Assembly (NCBI GenBank): GCA_963746605.1
Contig: CAVVCH010000042.1
Coordinates: 31,376-95,375, forward strand
Length of the DNA stretch: 64,000 nucleotides
DNA from: CAVQSS01 sp963746605
GTDB lineage: Bacteria > Desulfobacterota > RBG-13-43-22
Direction: 5' to 3'
In this document: positions 41,331-50,484 of the stretch, piece after piece
Numbering within the stretch: position 1 is the first letter of the stretch
How the letters are laid out: each line of letters opens with the position of its first letter
The notes under the pieces: model-generated
What the model was told of the DNA's origin: nothing
Databases searched by the model: none
The model's input: only the letters and a program-made list of their open reading frames with translations
Program-made: the position numbers and the translations under genes

Positions 41331-42997
41331 TGTTTTTCCTTCAGGGGTTGATAGACTCGAACCACTTCTTCGATTTCCTTTTGTTGACGCTTTTCATCCC
41401 ACCCCAGTTCGAGCGCCATGACTTGGACCACTTGCCGGAGGGCGTTCGGAGACGGAAGGCCGCTCTGGGCCAGGCTGGTTCGCCGGAAAACGATATCGGA
41501 GAGCTTCAGGGCCATTTCTTCCCGCAGGCCATAAAGCACTTCCTCCGCCGTACATAGGGGGTCGGAGGAGATGGGGCGAAAGGGCTCTGACGCCCGGCGG
41601 GAATTTCGGATCACCTCCCGGCTCCGGGGCCCGTAATTCTCCCAAAAATGGGCGGCCAGGGCCTCGGGAGCCCTTCCTTGTTCAGGCAAAGAAGATCGTC
41701 GCAAATCATCCTCGATCGATTTCTTATCACCCGCCAGAGGCTTAGAGGAAAGGGTGGACAAATCGGCGCGCCCCTTCCATCTGGCTCTGATGAGCTTCAG
41801 TACCTTTTCGGCAGACTGGGGGGCGGTGGTGTATTTGGTGCTTTTGATGGAAATCAGGCCCTTCAGTCCATCCCGGGATTCGTGGTCGTAGATCAACGAG
41901 TGCCGGTCCGGATCAGGGTGGGGATCGCCAACGGCCTGCCCTTCGGAAACCGGCAGAAGACCGAAATGATAAAAGGCTAGATCGTCCCTCGTCAATTGAG
42001 CCGGGGGGCAGATGGTATTGATCTCTTTTAAAAAACCTTCCAAATCGCTTTCTTCCATCCGGGCTTGAACGGCCGGGCCGCTGCATCGGGTATAGGCCGT
42101 ACCGATCATGGTTTGTCCCTGCCAGGGAACAAAAAAGAAAAAACGGGATCCCTCCTTCTTACCGGTTGAGGAGATCCCTTTGAGCCCGATCCCATATTCT
42201 CCGAAAAGGGGACGGCGAACGATCAGATTGAGGCCTTTAACCCAATCGGCCGCGATCCGGGGAGGCCGCGGTAAAGGATCCAAAAGGTTGTTCAACCAGG
42301 GTCCGGAGGCGTTGATGACCATCTTGGCCCGAATGGGAAATTCCGTCCGCGAGAAAACCTCTTCGGCCTTTATTCCCTGAACCCGGCCGGCTTCCAGGAT
42401 CAGGCCGCGGGCCTGGACATAATTAACGGCCACCCCACCCTGGTCCCAGCCCGACCAAATAAACTCCAGCGTCAGACGCTCCGTATGTTGAACCAGGCCG
42501 TCGTACCAGAGCGCCCCGCCGGTCAGGCCTTTTTTGTCCAGGTGAGGGATCTGAGACAGACATTCGGCAGGGGTCAAGACCCGTCCCCGAGGGAAAAAAT
42601 TATTTTCCGGCAAATCCCGATTGCGGTCCCACCCGAAGAGGTCGTTCAAAGTCAGGGCCAGGGCCAGGGCCTCTTTCCCCTTGATTCCATGGCCGTAGAC
42701 CGGGATAAGAAAGGGCTGCGGTTTTATCAGGTGAGGGGCAAAGGCCATCATTTTTCTGCGACAGCCGATGGATTGCCGGACCCGCTTGAGGTCGGCCTGC
42801 TGGAGATAGCGCAGGCCGCCGTGAATAATCTTCAAGCTGTTGGCCGACGTCCCTTGGCCGAAGTCCCCTTGCTCGATCAAAGCGGTCCGGAACCCGCTGG
42901 CGGCTGCTTCATGAAAAATCGCGGCGCCGTGGATGCCCCCCCCGATAACCAGGACATCAAACGAATCGTCTGCCAGAACCTCCGGTTTTCTTTTCAT
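41327..42997 (-). CDS. GlpD-like FAD-dependent oxidoreductase
   Basis: 556 aa, related to glycerol-3-phosphate dehydrogenase. FAD-binding motif VIGGGIHGAAIFHEAA (about residues 16-31), LIEQGDFGQGTSANSLKIIH and HGGLRYL are canonical; the C-terminal GlpD-type alpha-helical domain follows (about 390-540). Its position inside a methyltransferase/glycosyltransferase operon, with no glycerol kinase or facilitator, suggests a biosynthetic or polyol-phosphate role rather than glycerol catabolism. That is inference from context. Confidence 0.85.
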   Translation of the reverse strand: MKRKPEVLADDSFDVLVIGGGIHGAAIFHEAAASGFRTALIEQGDFGQGTSANSLKIIHGGLRYLQQADLKRVRQSIGCRRKMMAFAPHLIKPQPFLIPVYGHGIKGKEALALALTLNDLFGWDRNRDLPENNFFPRGRVLTPAECLSQIPHLDKKGLTGGALWYDGLVQHTERLTLEFIWSGWDQGGVAVNYVQARGLILEAGRVQGIKAEEVFSRTEFPIRAKMVINASGPWLNNLLDPLPRPPRIAADWVKGLNLIVRRPLFGEYGIGLKGISSTGKKEGSRFFFFVPWQGQTMIGTAYTRCSGPAVQARMEESDLEGFLKEINTICPPAQLTRDDLAFYHFGLLPVSEGQAVGDPHPDPDRHSLIYDHESRDGLKGLISIKSTKYTTAPQSAEKVLKLIRARWKGRADLSTLSSKPLAGDKKSIEDDLRRSSLPEQGRAPEALAAHFWENYGPRSREVIRNSRRASEPFRPISSDPLCTAEEVLYGLREEMALKLSDIVFRRTSLAQSGLPSPNALRQVVQVMALELGWDEKRQQKEIEEVVRVYQPLKEKQ

Positions 42998-43001
42998 CGA
43001 A

Positions 43002-43844
43002 CTAAGGACGTTTCCCGACTTTCAAGCGGAGCTGCGTCCCTAAAAAGCCGACAGGTCCCACCTGGCTGCCGTAAGGGCGTAAGGATCGATCGGGTGCCAA
43101 AAGGATTTCTTGCATACTCCGCCAGGGATAGTCCGGGTTAAGCACTCCCTCCAGAGTGAAGCCGTAACTGCCCGGGAGAGCAAAATGTTCCGGCAGCGGT
43201 AAGGGATCGCTGCCGGGCAAGGTCTTGATGCCCCTGCCGGCTGCATCATCGAACAACGCCGGTCGAGGCCAGAAGACGGGACGGTTCCGGTTGTCGCCCA
43301 AAAAAAACCGGGGGACTTCCGGGTCTTGAAGGAGTTTTTTTACCATCAGTCCCCGGTCCCCGAGCCATTTGCCCACCCCCCAGGGTATGACCGCCGTCCC
43401 CCCTGTCTTTCCAATGGCTTGAACCAACGCCTTTAAAGGGAGTCCTTCCGGAAAGCGTTCCCGAGTCCCCAAAGCCAGCACCTCCAGGTTAGCGATCGCT
43501 TTGATTTGACGCCCGGCAACCAGATAGAGGCCATCCCCTTCCTGGGATTCTCCGCGGAGGGACCACTCTTCCCGGGTTTTTTTAAATGTCCAGGGTCCGA
43601 TCCTTTCCGAGGGACCTTGGCCGGGACCTGCGGCCATCAGGCTGAAACGGGAAAACCATTCCTCGCCGGCAGCCTCCGCCAGCAATAAGAAACCCTCCCA
43701 GGGCCGGGAGATCCGTTGTTGTTCCGCCGTCCTTTTGAAATTCGTCGAGGCGGCTTTCAACAGTTCGGACACATCGAAGCCCCGGTAAATATGGACATGG
43801 GCATCGGCCAAAAAGACGACCTCCCGAGGAAGACGATTATCCAT
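43002..43844 (-). CDS. Uncharacterised PHP-like protein of the glycan operon
   Basis: 280 aa. The N-terminus VVFLADAHVHIYRGFDVSEL has the D-x-H-x-H opening typical of PHP or amidohydrolase-type metal sites, and KAIANLEVLALGTRERFPEG and AVIPWGVGKWLGDRG follow. Later metal-binding motifs are not obvious (FFLGDNRNRP may contribute). It sits 4 nt before the GlpD-like gene and overlaps the upstream methyltransferase by 8 nt, so it is co-transcribed. No function is assignable. Confidence 0.65.
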   Translation of the reverse strand: MDNRLPREVVFLADAHVHIYRGFDVSELLKAASTNFKRTAEQQRISRPWEGFLLLAEAAGEEWFSRFSLMAAGPGQGPSERIGPWTFKKTREEWSLRGESQEGDGLYLVAGRQIKAIANLEVLALGTRERFPEGLPLKALVQAIGKTGGTAVIPWGVGKWLGDRGLMVKKLLQDPEVPRFFLGDNRNRPVFWPRPALFDDAAGRGIKTLPGSDPLPLPEHFALPGSYGFTLEGVLNPDYPWRSMQEILLAPDRSLRPYGSQVGPVGFLGTQLRLKVGKRP

Positions 43845-44685
43845 TCCGATTCTCTCCGGCGAACCCAGCCGCTGGCGGCGGTTTTTTTTCGCAGATCACG
43901 TACCAGCCGCTGGAGAAGAGTTTCGGCCCATGGTCCGCCACCCAGGAGTCTATCCGGGCCGCGATGCTCGTCCCGGCCTTGGCCTTGCCGAAGAGGCTTA
44001 ACAGCCAGAACGAATTCACCCATTCGGTAATAGTCAGGCCGCCCGATTCAATCAGGCGTCTCAGTTGCCCGGGAGTAAACTTCTGGACATGATCCTGATC
44101 CGGGTTGGAGGTGTGCATCCGGCATTTCTCCTCCGCCGAACTCATCCCCAGCAAACGGCGGAAACCGGATAAAAGGGGCTGCAGGGAACGATTCCGGTTC
44201 AAGCGGATTTCAATCCGGCCGAGCACCTCCCGAGGTCCGTACCCGTTGGGCACGGTAATCAAAAGCAGGCCCCCGGGCTCCAGGACCCGGGACATAGCCA
44301 GGAGGAGCGGTTCCGGGTTGGTCAGGTGCTCCAGAACTTCGGAACAGAGCACCAGGTCGAAGGTTTCGTCCAGCGGCTTTTCAAGCAGGTTGTGGACCAT
44401 AAAGCGGGCGTTGGGAAAGGAATTCTTCAGGGCGGCATGTTGAATCGACTCGGCGGAAATGTCGATCCCCAACAACTGATGACCGAGACTGGCCAGGGGA
44501 AAGCTGTTGGAACCGTTTCCGCAGCCCACGTCCAGCACCCGGAGTCGTCTTCCGAGTTTCCGGGACCGACGCTCGCCGAGTTCCACAATAACCCGCAGGC
44601 GCTTCCGGCCGCCGGGAAACAGATGATAGTCGGTGTGCCGAAGGTACTCTCCCTCCAACCGTTTGATGTCGATCGCTTCACTCAT
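43837..44685 (-). CDS. SAM-dependent methyltransferase (UbiE/class I type)
   Basis: 282 aa from the ATG at 44685 (an upstream ATG at 44724 adds 13 poorly supported residues). Motif I VLDVGCGNGSNSFPLASLG, post I GIDISAESI, motif II DLVLCSEVLEHL and motif III LEPGGLLLITVPNG are all present. It is the first gene of the leftward operon 44685-39394 and faces the divergent B12/radical SAM gene across a 179-nt promoter gap. Confidence 0.88.
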   Translation of the reverse strand: MSEAIDIKRLEGEYLRHTDYHLFPGGRKRLRVIVELGERRSRKLGRRLRVLDVGCGNGSNSFPLASLGHQLLGIDISAESIQHAALKNSFPNARFMVHNLLEKPLDETFDLVLCSEVLEHLTNPEPLLLAMSRVLEPGGLLLITVPNGYGPREVLGRIEIRLNRNRSLQPLLSGFRRLLGMSSAEEKCRMHTSNPDQDHVQKFTPGQLRRLIESGGLTITEWVNSFWLLSLFGKAKAGTSIAARIDSWVADHGPKLFSSGWYVICEKKPPPAAGFAGENRNG

Positions 44686-44864
44686 CTTGATTGTCCGTCT
44701 ACCATGACGCCCCGGTTCTGTCAACTCTACAAATAATCCGGCTCCCGTCCATTCTACCTATCATGGTGATCCTCCAAGAAGAAAAACTTCCAGAGATTAT
44801 CCTTGTTTCACTTCCTGGCTGTGTGTTAGTATTTTAGGTTTAAATAATAGAACAGGGGTTTTGA

Positions 44865-46268
44865 ATGAGAATTTTACTGGTATTAACGGAAATCAATCAA
44901 CGGTTCGGTTCTCTGGGGGCCGCCCACGGTTTGATGTCCATTTCCGCCTATCTAAAGCAGAACGGCTACACCGATATCCATTTTGGTTATTATCCCGACA
45001 AGGATTACCTGGAAAAGTGGCAGGAGGATCTGCAAACGATCCGGCCCCAACTGGTAGGGATCTATACTACCGCCCCCCAGTTCCAATTCATTCGGAAGAT
45101 GGTCCAGCAGGTATCGAATCCGGATATTTTCGTAATTCTGGGGGGGCCCCATCCCACCATCTTCCCGCAGTGTCTGGAACAGACGCCCCGCTTGAATGCC
45201 ATCTGCCGCGGGGAGGGGGAGTATCCCCTGCTGGACCTGGCCCGAGCCCTGGAACAGGGAAGTGCTGTGACCGAAATCAAGAATCTTTGGATCAGGACCA
45301 ACGGTCGGATTATCCAGAATGCGGCCCGCCCCTTGATCCAGGACCTGGACAGCCTGCCTTTTGTCGACCGGGAATTGAGGGACCATCAGCAGGTCATAGA
45401 CAATTGGGGGCTTTCGCAGATTCGCATCCTGGCCGGCCGGGGTTGCCCTTTCAGTTGCACTTTTTGCTCCAACCATCGCATTCGAAAGGTGCAGGAGGGC
45501 CGCTACGTCCGCTTTCGGAGCGCCAACCATATTATCGAGGAAATCAAACTGCTTCAGACCCGGTACCGCTTCAATGAGATTCTATTCGATGACGATATCT
45601 GCTGGATTGACCGGAAGCTGGTGCATGAATTCGCCGATCGCTATAAAAAAGAAATCGGCCTCCCTTTTATGTTTTCCGGGCGGGTGGAGATCCTGGACCG
45701 GGACAAGCTGACCCGACTCAAAGAAGCCGGGGGTACCCGGGTTGGATTCGGTGTGGAGCATGGCGACCAGACCTTTCGCCATAACGTCCTAAGAAGGAAA
45801 ATGACCAACAAGCAGATCCTCGAAGTCTCCCAAATAGCCAAAGAGGTGGGCCTTCAAGTCAAAACCCTGAATATGGTCGGTCTTCCGGGAGAGACCCCGG
45901 AGCTTCATCAGGCCACGGTTCGTCTCAATCAGCAGATTCAGCCCGATGTGGCCGGCATCAGCATCTTTTATCCCCTTCCCGGCACCGATCTCTACGATCT
46001 CTGTTTAAAAGAGGGTTATTTGAAGGAAGAAAACGCTCTGCTGGGGGATGACGATGTGATCTACAAAAAAAGTGTCTTGGAAATGCCCCAGTTTAAGCAG
46101 GAGGAGATTGAAAAATCCATGAAGTGGTTTGCCTTCAAAGTTTTCTGGCCTTATTCCAAGATTAGGGCCGTGGGCTACCGGGTACTCCTGTCCAATTACG
46201 GGGAATGGATGTTGGCGATCTTGGGAAAACTCCGCCAACCCCTTCGCAAGCTGCTTAAAGGCTTATAG
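44865..46268 (+). CDS. B12-binding radical SAM protein
   Basis: 467 aa. The N-terminal cobalamin-binding Rossmann domain (about residues 1-140, with GGPHPTIFP but no DxHxxG) is followed by the radical SAM motif CPFSCTFCSN near residue 197 and GLPGETPE. The C-terminal extension is basic. Such enzymes (class B type) methylate unactivated carbons or rearrange skeletons in lipids, antibiotics and hopanoids. It forms a pair with the acyltransferase 29 nt downstream. The substrate is unknown, perhaps the glycolipid built by the adjacent clusters. Confidence 0.9.
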   Translation: MRILLVLTEINQRFGSLGAAHGLMSISAYLKQNGYTDIHFGYYPDKDYLEKWQEDLQTIRPQLVGIYTTAPQFQFIRKMVQQVSNPDIFVILGGPHPTIFPQCLEQTPRLNAICRGEGEYPLLDLARALEQGSAVTEIKNLWIRTNGRIIQNAARPLIQDLDSLPFVDRELRDHQQVIDNWGLSQIRILAGRGCPFSCTFCSNHRIRKVQEGRYVRFRSANHIIEEIKLLQTRYRFNEILFDDDICWIDRKLVHEFADRYKKEIGLPFMFSGRVEILDRDKLTRLKEAGGTRVGFGVEHGDQTFRHNVLRRKMTNKQILEVSQIAKEVGLQVKTLNMVGLPGETPELHQATVRLNQQIQPDVAGISIFYPLPGTDLYDLCLKEGYLKEENALLGDDDVIYKKSVLEMPQFKQEEIEKSMKWFAFKVFWPYSKIRAVGYRVLLSNYGEWMLAILGKLRQPLRKLLKGL

Positions 46269-46297
46269 TCCTTTTCTTCCTATTCGTACCGATTATT

Positions 46298-47044
46298 ATG
46301 GGCACTCAAAAAGAAAGACCGGTCGACCAGTTCCGCGCCAGAACCATTTTTGACTCTTCCGGGGGACTGGCCTCGAAATACAAGGCCTTCATGGTCGGAG
46401 AAGGAAGCTGGTGGACCCTTATAAAATACGAATTGATCATCACCTGTTTCGGGTGGCTTCCCGGGGCCCTCGGTCTTTTCTTGCGGTCCGTTTTTTATCC
46501 CTTCATCTTCAAAAAAGTAGGTAAAAAGGTCATCTTCGGCCGCGATATGTCCATCCGTTCACCTCATAAGATCACCATCGGGGATCGGGTATTTATCGAT
46601 GACGGCGTTTTGTTGGATGCCAAGGGAATGACCAACGAGGGGATCCGGATCGGCAACGATGTCTATATCGGCCAGGGGACCATACTTCAGGCCAAGAACG
46701 GGGATATCGTTCTGGAGGACGAATCCAATATCGGCTATTACGCTACCCTCAGTTCCACCACCCTGCTGCGAATCGGTTATCATACCTTTATTGGCCCTTA
46801 TTGCCTGATCATGAGCGGCGGGGAACACGATTATCTGGCGGAGGATATGGGGGTCGGCAAGACCCTGCCATTGGAGATAGGCAGCGAATGCTGGATTGCC
46901 GCCAAGGTCATCGTTCTTCAAAATTGTCACATCGGAAACCATTCGGTCATTGGGGCCAACAGCCTGGTAAACACCCCCATCCCCCCCGACAGCATCGCTT
47001 TGGGAACCCCGGCCCGGGTCATCAAAAAACTCCCTCCGAAGTAA
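46298..47044 (+). CDS. Left-handed beta-helix acyltransferase
   Basis: 248 aa. An N-terminal helical membrane-associated part (FGWLPGALGLFLRSVFYPF) precedes hexapeptide repeats (ITIGDRVFIDDGVLLDAKG, IRIGNDVYIGQGTILQAKNG). Near the end come IGSECWIAAKVIVLQNCHIG and the typical finish IALGTPARVIKKLP. CapG/WbbJ-like O-acetyltransferases of polysaccharides have this architecture. It probably acetylates a surface sugar. Confidence 0.88.
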   Translation: MGTQKERPVDQFRARTIFDSSGGLASKYKAFMVGEGSWWTLIKYELIITCFGWLPGALGLFLRSVFYPFIFKKVGKKVIFGRDMSIRSPHKITIGDRVFIDDGVLLDAKGMTNEGIRIGNDVYIGQGTILQAKNGDIVLEDESNIGYYATLSSTTLLRIGYHTFIGPYCLIMSGGEHDYLAEDMGVGKTLPLEIGSECWIAAKVIVLQNCHIGNHSVIGANSLVNTPIPPDSIALGTPARVIKKLPPK

Positions 47045-47124
47045 TCCATCCACTTTTCAAATATCTTGCTTCACCTTTTTGGGTGGATGGCCCCATGGTA
47101 GCTTAGTTTGAAATCGGGTCTCGC

Positions 47125-47334
47125 GGCCGCCGGGTCTCGGCGAAAGGGTTTTCCATAATGCTTTTTAGGTTCTAACCCGGCCCCCGTGTTTTCAAATCTT
47201 CCCGGAGGCAGGGCCGGCTGGGAGGTGTCAAAAGTCTCTGGGTTTGGGCCTGCTTTGAATAAAGTTAGTAAATTAGGCCCGGATTCGAAGTCCGGAGTAC
47301 CTTTGGAAAACCCTTTCGCCGAGACCCGGCGGCC
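47125..47334. repeat. 210-bp fold-back element with 30-bp perfect terminal inverted repeats
   Basis: 47125-47154 (GGCCGCCGGGTCTCGGCGAA...) and 47305-47334 are exact reverse complements over 30 nt. The 150-nt interior contains smaller dyads (ATTCGAAGTCCGG region) and no open frame. It has the form of a MITE or other non-autonomous element. It occupies most of the 405-nt gap between two convergent genes. Confidence 0.85.
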
Positions 47335-47402
47335 ACACCAAATATGGGAAGTGCCCACCAAAAAAGGCAAACAACTAAAAGAAATATAGTGGAAAGAGAA
47401 CG

Positions 47403-47438
47403 AAGGTCCAGCTCACCCAAAAGGGAGAGCTGGACCTT
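47403..47438. terminator. Bidirectional hairpin between convergent genes
   Basis: AAGGTCCAGCTC (47403-47414) and GAGCTGGACCTT (47427-47438) form a perfect 12-bp stem with a 12-nt loop. It is placed 12 nt after the stop of the leftward methyltransferase gene. T-tracts are weak on both sides. Confidence 0.6.
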
Positions 47439-47449
47439 GAGGGAAGCCT

Positions 47450-48442
47450 TTATTTCTGTTTAACGCCGGAGATGGTAAAGCAGGAAAACCGGCTCCCGCC
47501 GATCAAAAGCCACAGGAGCTGGCAGAGGCCCCGGGAGAACGGGCCTGGATAGGGGAACTGTGTTTTGTATTCGTTCTGTTTTTCTTTGCGGGAGACTTTA
47601 AACAACATATCACTGACCTTTTGCGCGGCCGGATAACCGGCAAAAGTGCTTCTAAAATCTTTATATTCGTCCAAGGAGAAGGCGTAAAAGTAGTCCCGTA
47701 TCCGGAGAGGAGCAAAGGAGCCTTTGTATTTTACGTTGGCCCTTTTCAGCCAGCCTAAGACATCGCCGGCGCTGTGGACCTCCTCATAGGGGATACCGTA
47801 GGTATCGTAAGCCAACTGTTCGGAATTGATTTCATAGTAACGCTTGTCCAGTTTTTTAAAGGGGCCCGGAAAATACTTCACTCCCAATTTGACCCGCTTG
47901 TCCGGATCATCGGGGGCCATTCTTTTGATGATCTTCTGCCGAATGGTCACCGGCCAGCGACCGAAGGTGTTATAAACGCTCACGGTGATGGTTCCACCCG
48001 GCTTGGTTACCCGGACCATCTCCCGGTAAGCACCTTCGCTGTCGCCGGTTATCATGAACACCCCATAGGAATACGAATAGTCAAAGCTGTTATCCGGGAA
48101 ATCCAGCTTCAGGACATCCATTTTCTTGAAGGTGGCATTCTCGACCTTGCCCTCTTCTTTTAGCCGATTGGCCACGGCCAGCGAACCGTCCGATAAATCC
48201 ACCCCCACCGCCTCCGAGGCCTGGCCTTCCATGGCATACCAGATGACATAGTTGCCGGTTCCGCAGCCGCATTCCAAGGTTCTTTTTCCCTGAAATTCAC
48301 CGGGATGAATGCCTAGAACTTTTAATCGCCAGCCCATCTCTTCGGCCGTACGGCGGTTCACCGGCCAGGGATGCTTGGAATACATCCCCACATTTTTTTC
48401 TTGAATAGCTTTAATCTGCTCTTGGGTTATCGTCTCAGCCAT
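47450..48442 (-). CDS. Class I methyltransferase, 330 aa
   Basis: Motif I is TLECGCGTGNYVIWYAMEG near residue 56, then AVGVDLSDGSLAVAN, FDYSYSYGVFMITGD and KPGGTITVSVYNTFG. The C-terminal 120 residues form an additional helical region ending in a hydrophobic stretch (GLCQLLWLLIGG) that may associate with the membrane. Monocistronic as far as visible. A small-molecule or lipid substrate is likely but not identifiable. Confidence 0.85.
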   Translation of the reverse strand: MAETITQEQIKAIQEKNVGMYSKHPWPVNRRTAEEMGWRLKVLGIHPGEFQGKRTLECGCGTGNYVIWYAMEGQASEAVGVDLSDGSLAVANRLKEEGKVENATFKKMDVLKLDFPDNSFDYSYSYGVFMITGDSEGAYREMVRVTKPGGTITVSVYNTFGRWPVTIRQKIIKRMAPDDPDKRVKLGVKYFPGPFKKLDKRYYEINSEQLAYDTYGIPYEEVHSAGDVLGWLKRANVKYKGSFAPLRIRDYFYAFSLDEYKDFRSTFAGYPAAQKVSDMLFKVSRKEKQNEYKTQFPYPGPFSRGLCQLLWLLIGGSRFSCFTISGVKQK

Positions 48443-48597
48443 TGATCTCCATCCATTTACAGTTAATTTAAACTTCTTATCATATCATAGTTTTTTGATA
48501 ATTTACAACAAAGTTTATTTCTTTTGGCCTTTCCCGAGAATCTGGTCCAGCTTCTCCCCATCGCTATTTTTTCCAACAGCCCGTAATGGGGTGAGCA

Positions 48598-50445
48598 CTA
48601 CGATCCGGGGTTACTCGATCGAGGAGGGGTCTGCTTCAGAAACCCGAGTATGGCCTCGGCGGTGACTCGATGCCCTCTGGCAGTCAGGTGGCAGTGGTCG
48701 AAAAAAAGCCGGTCCTCTTCCTTCTTGTTCTTTTCAAAATCCATCCGAAACAAAGGTAACAGGTCGAAAAAAGGGACTTTAAGGGTCCGGGCAATCTGGC
48801 TTAAACGCTGCTGGGGATAGTCAAAAAGGGGCGTCGTCTCGGCCTGGGCCCGGACAGGAAAGGCGACCAGGACCAATTGGAAATGGTGTTCGTTCGCCAA
48901 CCGGGTGAACTCCTCCAGGAGTAGCTCCAGGTTTTTCCAGACTCGGGGACTGAAGGAACCTCCCCAGTCTTCAAAATTTTGAAGGACGGCCTCTTGGAAG
49001 GCCCGCGCCGTTGGGTCGGTCTTCTGCTGGGGGGTAAGAACCGTGGAATTTTTATTGAATTCATCCCGCCAGGCAAATATTTCGTCCGGGGGCTTCTGCA
49101 TCGGCTGGATGACGGAAATATTTTTTTCCGAGGTGCTGAGAAACAAACGGGAAGTAAAAAATCCCTCCAGTTTATGGGCCAACCGGCTTTGGTCCAACAG
49201 CCCCGGCAGTCGGGTCACGAATATTCCCGGCGATTCCAGGAAATCATTCAAATAAAAATCCAAGATGACCACATCGGGTTTGAGGGCCAGACCGGTTTCA
49301 TTCAAGACGGCTAACTCCCCGTTGGTGCCCAGACCTTCAACCGCCCCATTTACGGTTTCCCATTTTTCCCCTTGCGCCCGGGCCAGGTTTTCCAACAGGC
49401 GCACGAAGGTCCATTCCTCATTCACTCCCTGCCCGAAGGTAATGGAGTCCCCCAGGAACAAGAGACGCTTTCCCTGTTTAGGACCGATTTCGGGGTTGCG
49501 ATAGCCCAGGGAATTGGTCTTATAGACCAAGGGGATTTTCGGGCTCCAGGGGTGATTTTCGATCACCAATTCACTGCGTGGGGCATGCCGGTACCCCCGT
49601 TCCGTGGGAATGGTGAAGGCTTTTTCCTTCCGGTCTGTTCGTTGTCCCGACACGGCAATTTCTCTAAAAGAAACCTTTTGAGGTGGCGGCAAAAAAAGCC
49701 GGGAGGCGATCTCTCCCAGGACCGCTGCCATCAGACAGCTTCCAAGGATGAGCAGGCTGTTCAGCGCCGTCTGTCTCAAGGTTTTGGCCCCTAAGAAAGC
49801 CAGGGTCGCCAGGAACAGGAGGAATAAGGTTATCCAAAAAAGTCCTCCTCGGATCCAGGTTGACAGCCCTTGGGCCACCCGCCAGAAAAAGCTGGCTTTT
49901 TCCGGATTCCAGGGACGCAGATCGGAGGAGGGCAAAGGGACGGGGTATTCCCCACCAGGGCCTTGGACCTCCAATCGGAAAAACCCCTTTTGGGGTTCGT
50001 TGAAGAGATAGACGACCAGAAGATGCGGACCGGATTGCAGAGGCACCACGGCCTGCCCGATATTATCGCCCGATATTCCCTTAAGGTTGATCAAGGGGTG
50101 GCCGTCCAGAAACAAACTCCCGTAATCATCGCAGTGAAGCCTCAGGGTATAAGTCCCTGCCTTTTTAACCTGCCAGATTGCATAGCCCTCCAGCGAGGTG
50201 CCCGGGGTCTCCAACCAGGCCGAGGCGTTGGGAGTAAATCGAGTCCCAGCCGGACCGGATCGATGCAGATTGCCATAAACCGCCAGCCGCATCCCTTCCC
50301 GGTCGACCCGGGCCTGCGAATAAATTCCCCCCCGAAACAATAACGGATATTTCCCCAGAAACAGGAGGGCGATCAGGACCTGGAGCCCAAGGGTGGTGAA
50401 CAAAACTATCTTGAGTAATTTGAAAGGAGTTGATCGGTTTGACAC
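48598..50445 (-). CDS. Membrane SGNH/GDSL hydrolase with PA14-like domain
   Basis: 615 aa. An N-terminal membrane helix is followed by a PA14-like carbohydrate-binding beta domain (about 45-170; TYTLRLHCDDYGSLFLDG), then one or two membrane helices (about 195-250) and an SGNH hydrolase. Catalytic blocks: LFLGDSITFGQGV (nucleophile Ser), GTNGELA and the C-terminal DHCHLTARGH with the Asp-His pair. SGNH enzymes with carbamoyltransferase and SxtJ neighbours form a recurrent cassette presumed to modify exopolysaccharides or lipids by acyl transfer or deacylation. Last gene of that leftward operon. Confidence 0.85.
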   Translation of the reverse strand: MSNRSTPFKLLKIVLFTTLGLQVLIALLFLGKYPLLFRGGIYSQARVDREGMRLAVYGNLHRSGPAGTRFTPNASAWLETPGTSLEGYAIWQVKKAGTYTLRLHCDDYGSLFLDGHPLINLKGISGDNIGQAVVPLQSGPHLLVVYLFNEPQKGFFRLEVQGPGGEYPVPLPSSDLRPWNPEKASFFWRVAQGLSTWIRGGLFWITLFLLFLATLAFLGAKTLRQTALNSLLILGSCLMAAVLGEIASRLFLPPPQKVSFREIAVSGQRTDRKEKAFTIPTERGYRHAPRSELVIENHPWSPKIPLVYKTNSLGYRNPEIGPKQGKRLLFLGDSITFGQGVNEEWTFVRLLENLARAQGEKWETVNGAVEGLGTNGELAVLNETGLALKPDVVILDFYLNDFLESPGIFVTRLPGLLDQSRLAHKLEGFFTSRLFLSTSEKNISVIQPMQKPPDEIFAWRDEFNKNSTVLTPQQKTDPTARAFQEAVLQNFEDWGGSFSPRVWKNLELLLEEFTRLANEHHFQLVLVAFPVRAQAETTPLFDYPQQRLSQIARTLKVPFFDLLPLFRMDFEKNKKEEDRLFFDHCHLTARGHRVTAEAILGFLKQTPPRSSNPGS

Positions 50446-50484
50446 GCCTTCATTTTCCTCGGGATGGACTGGAAGCCGTCCTTA

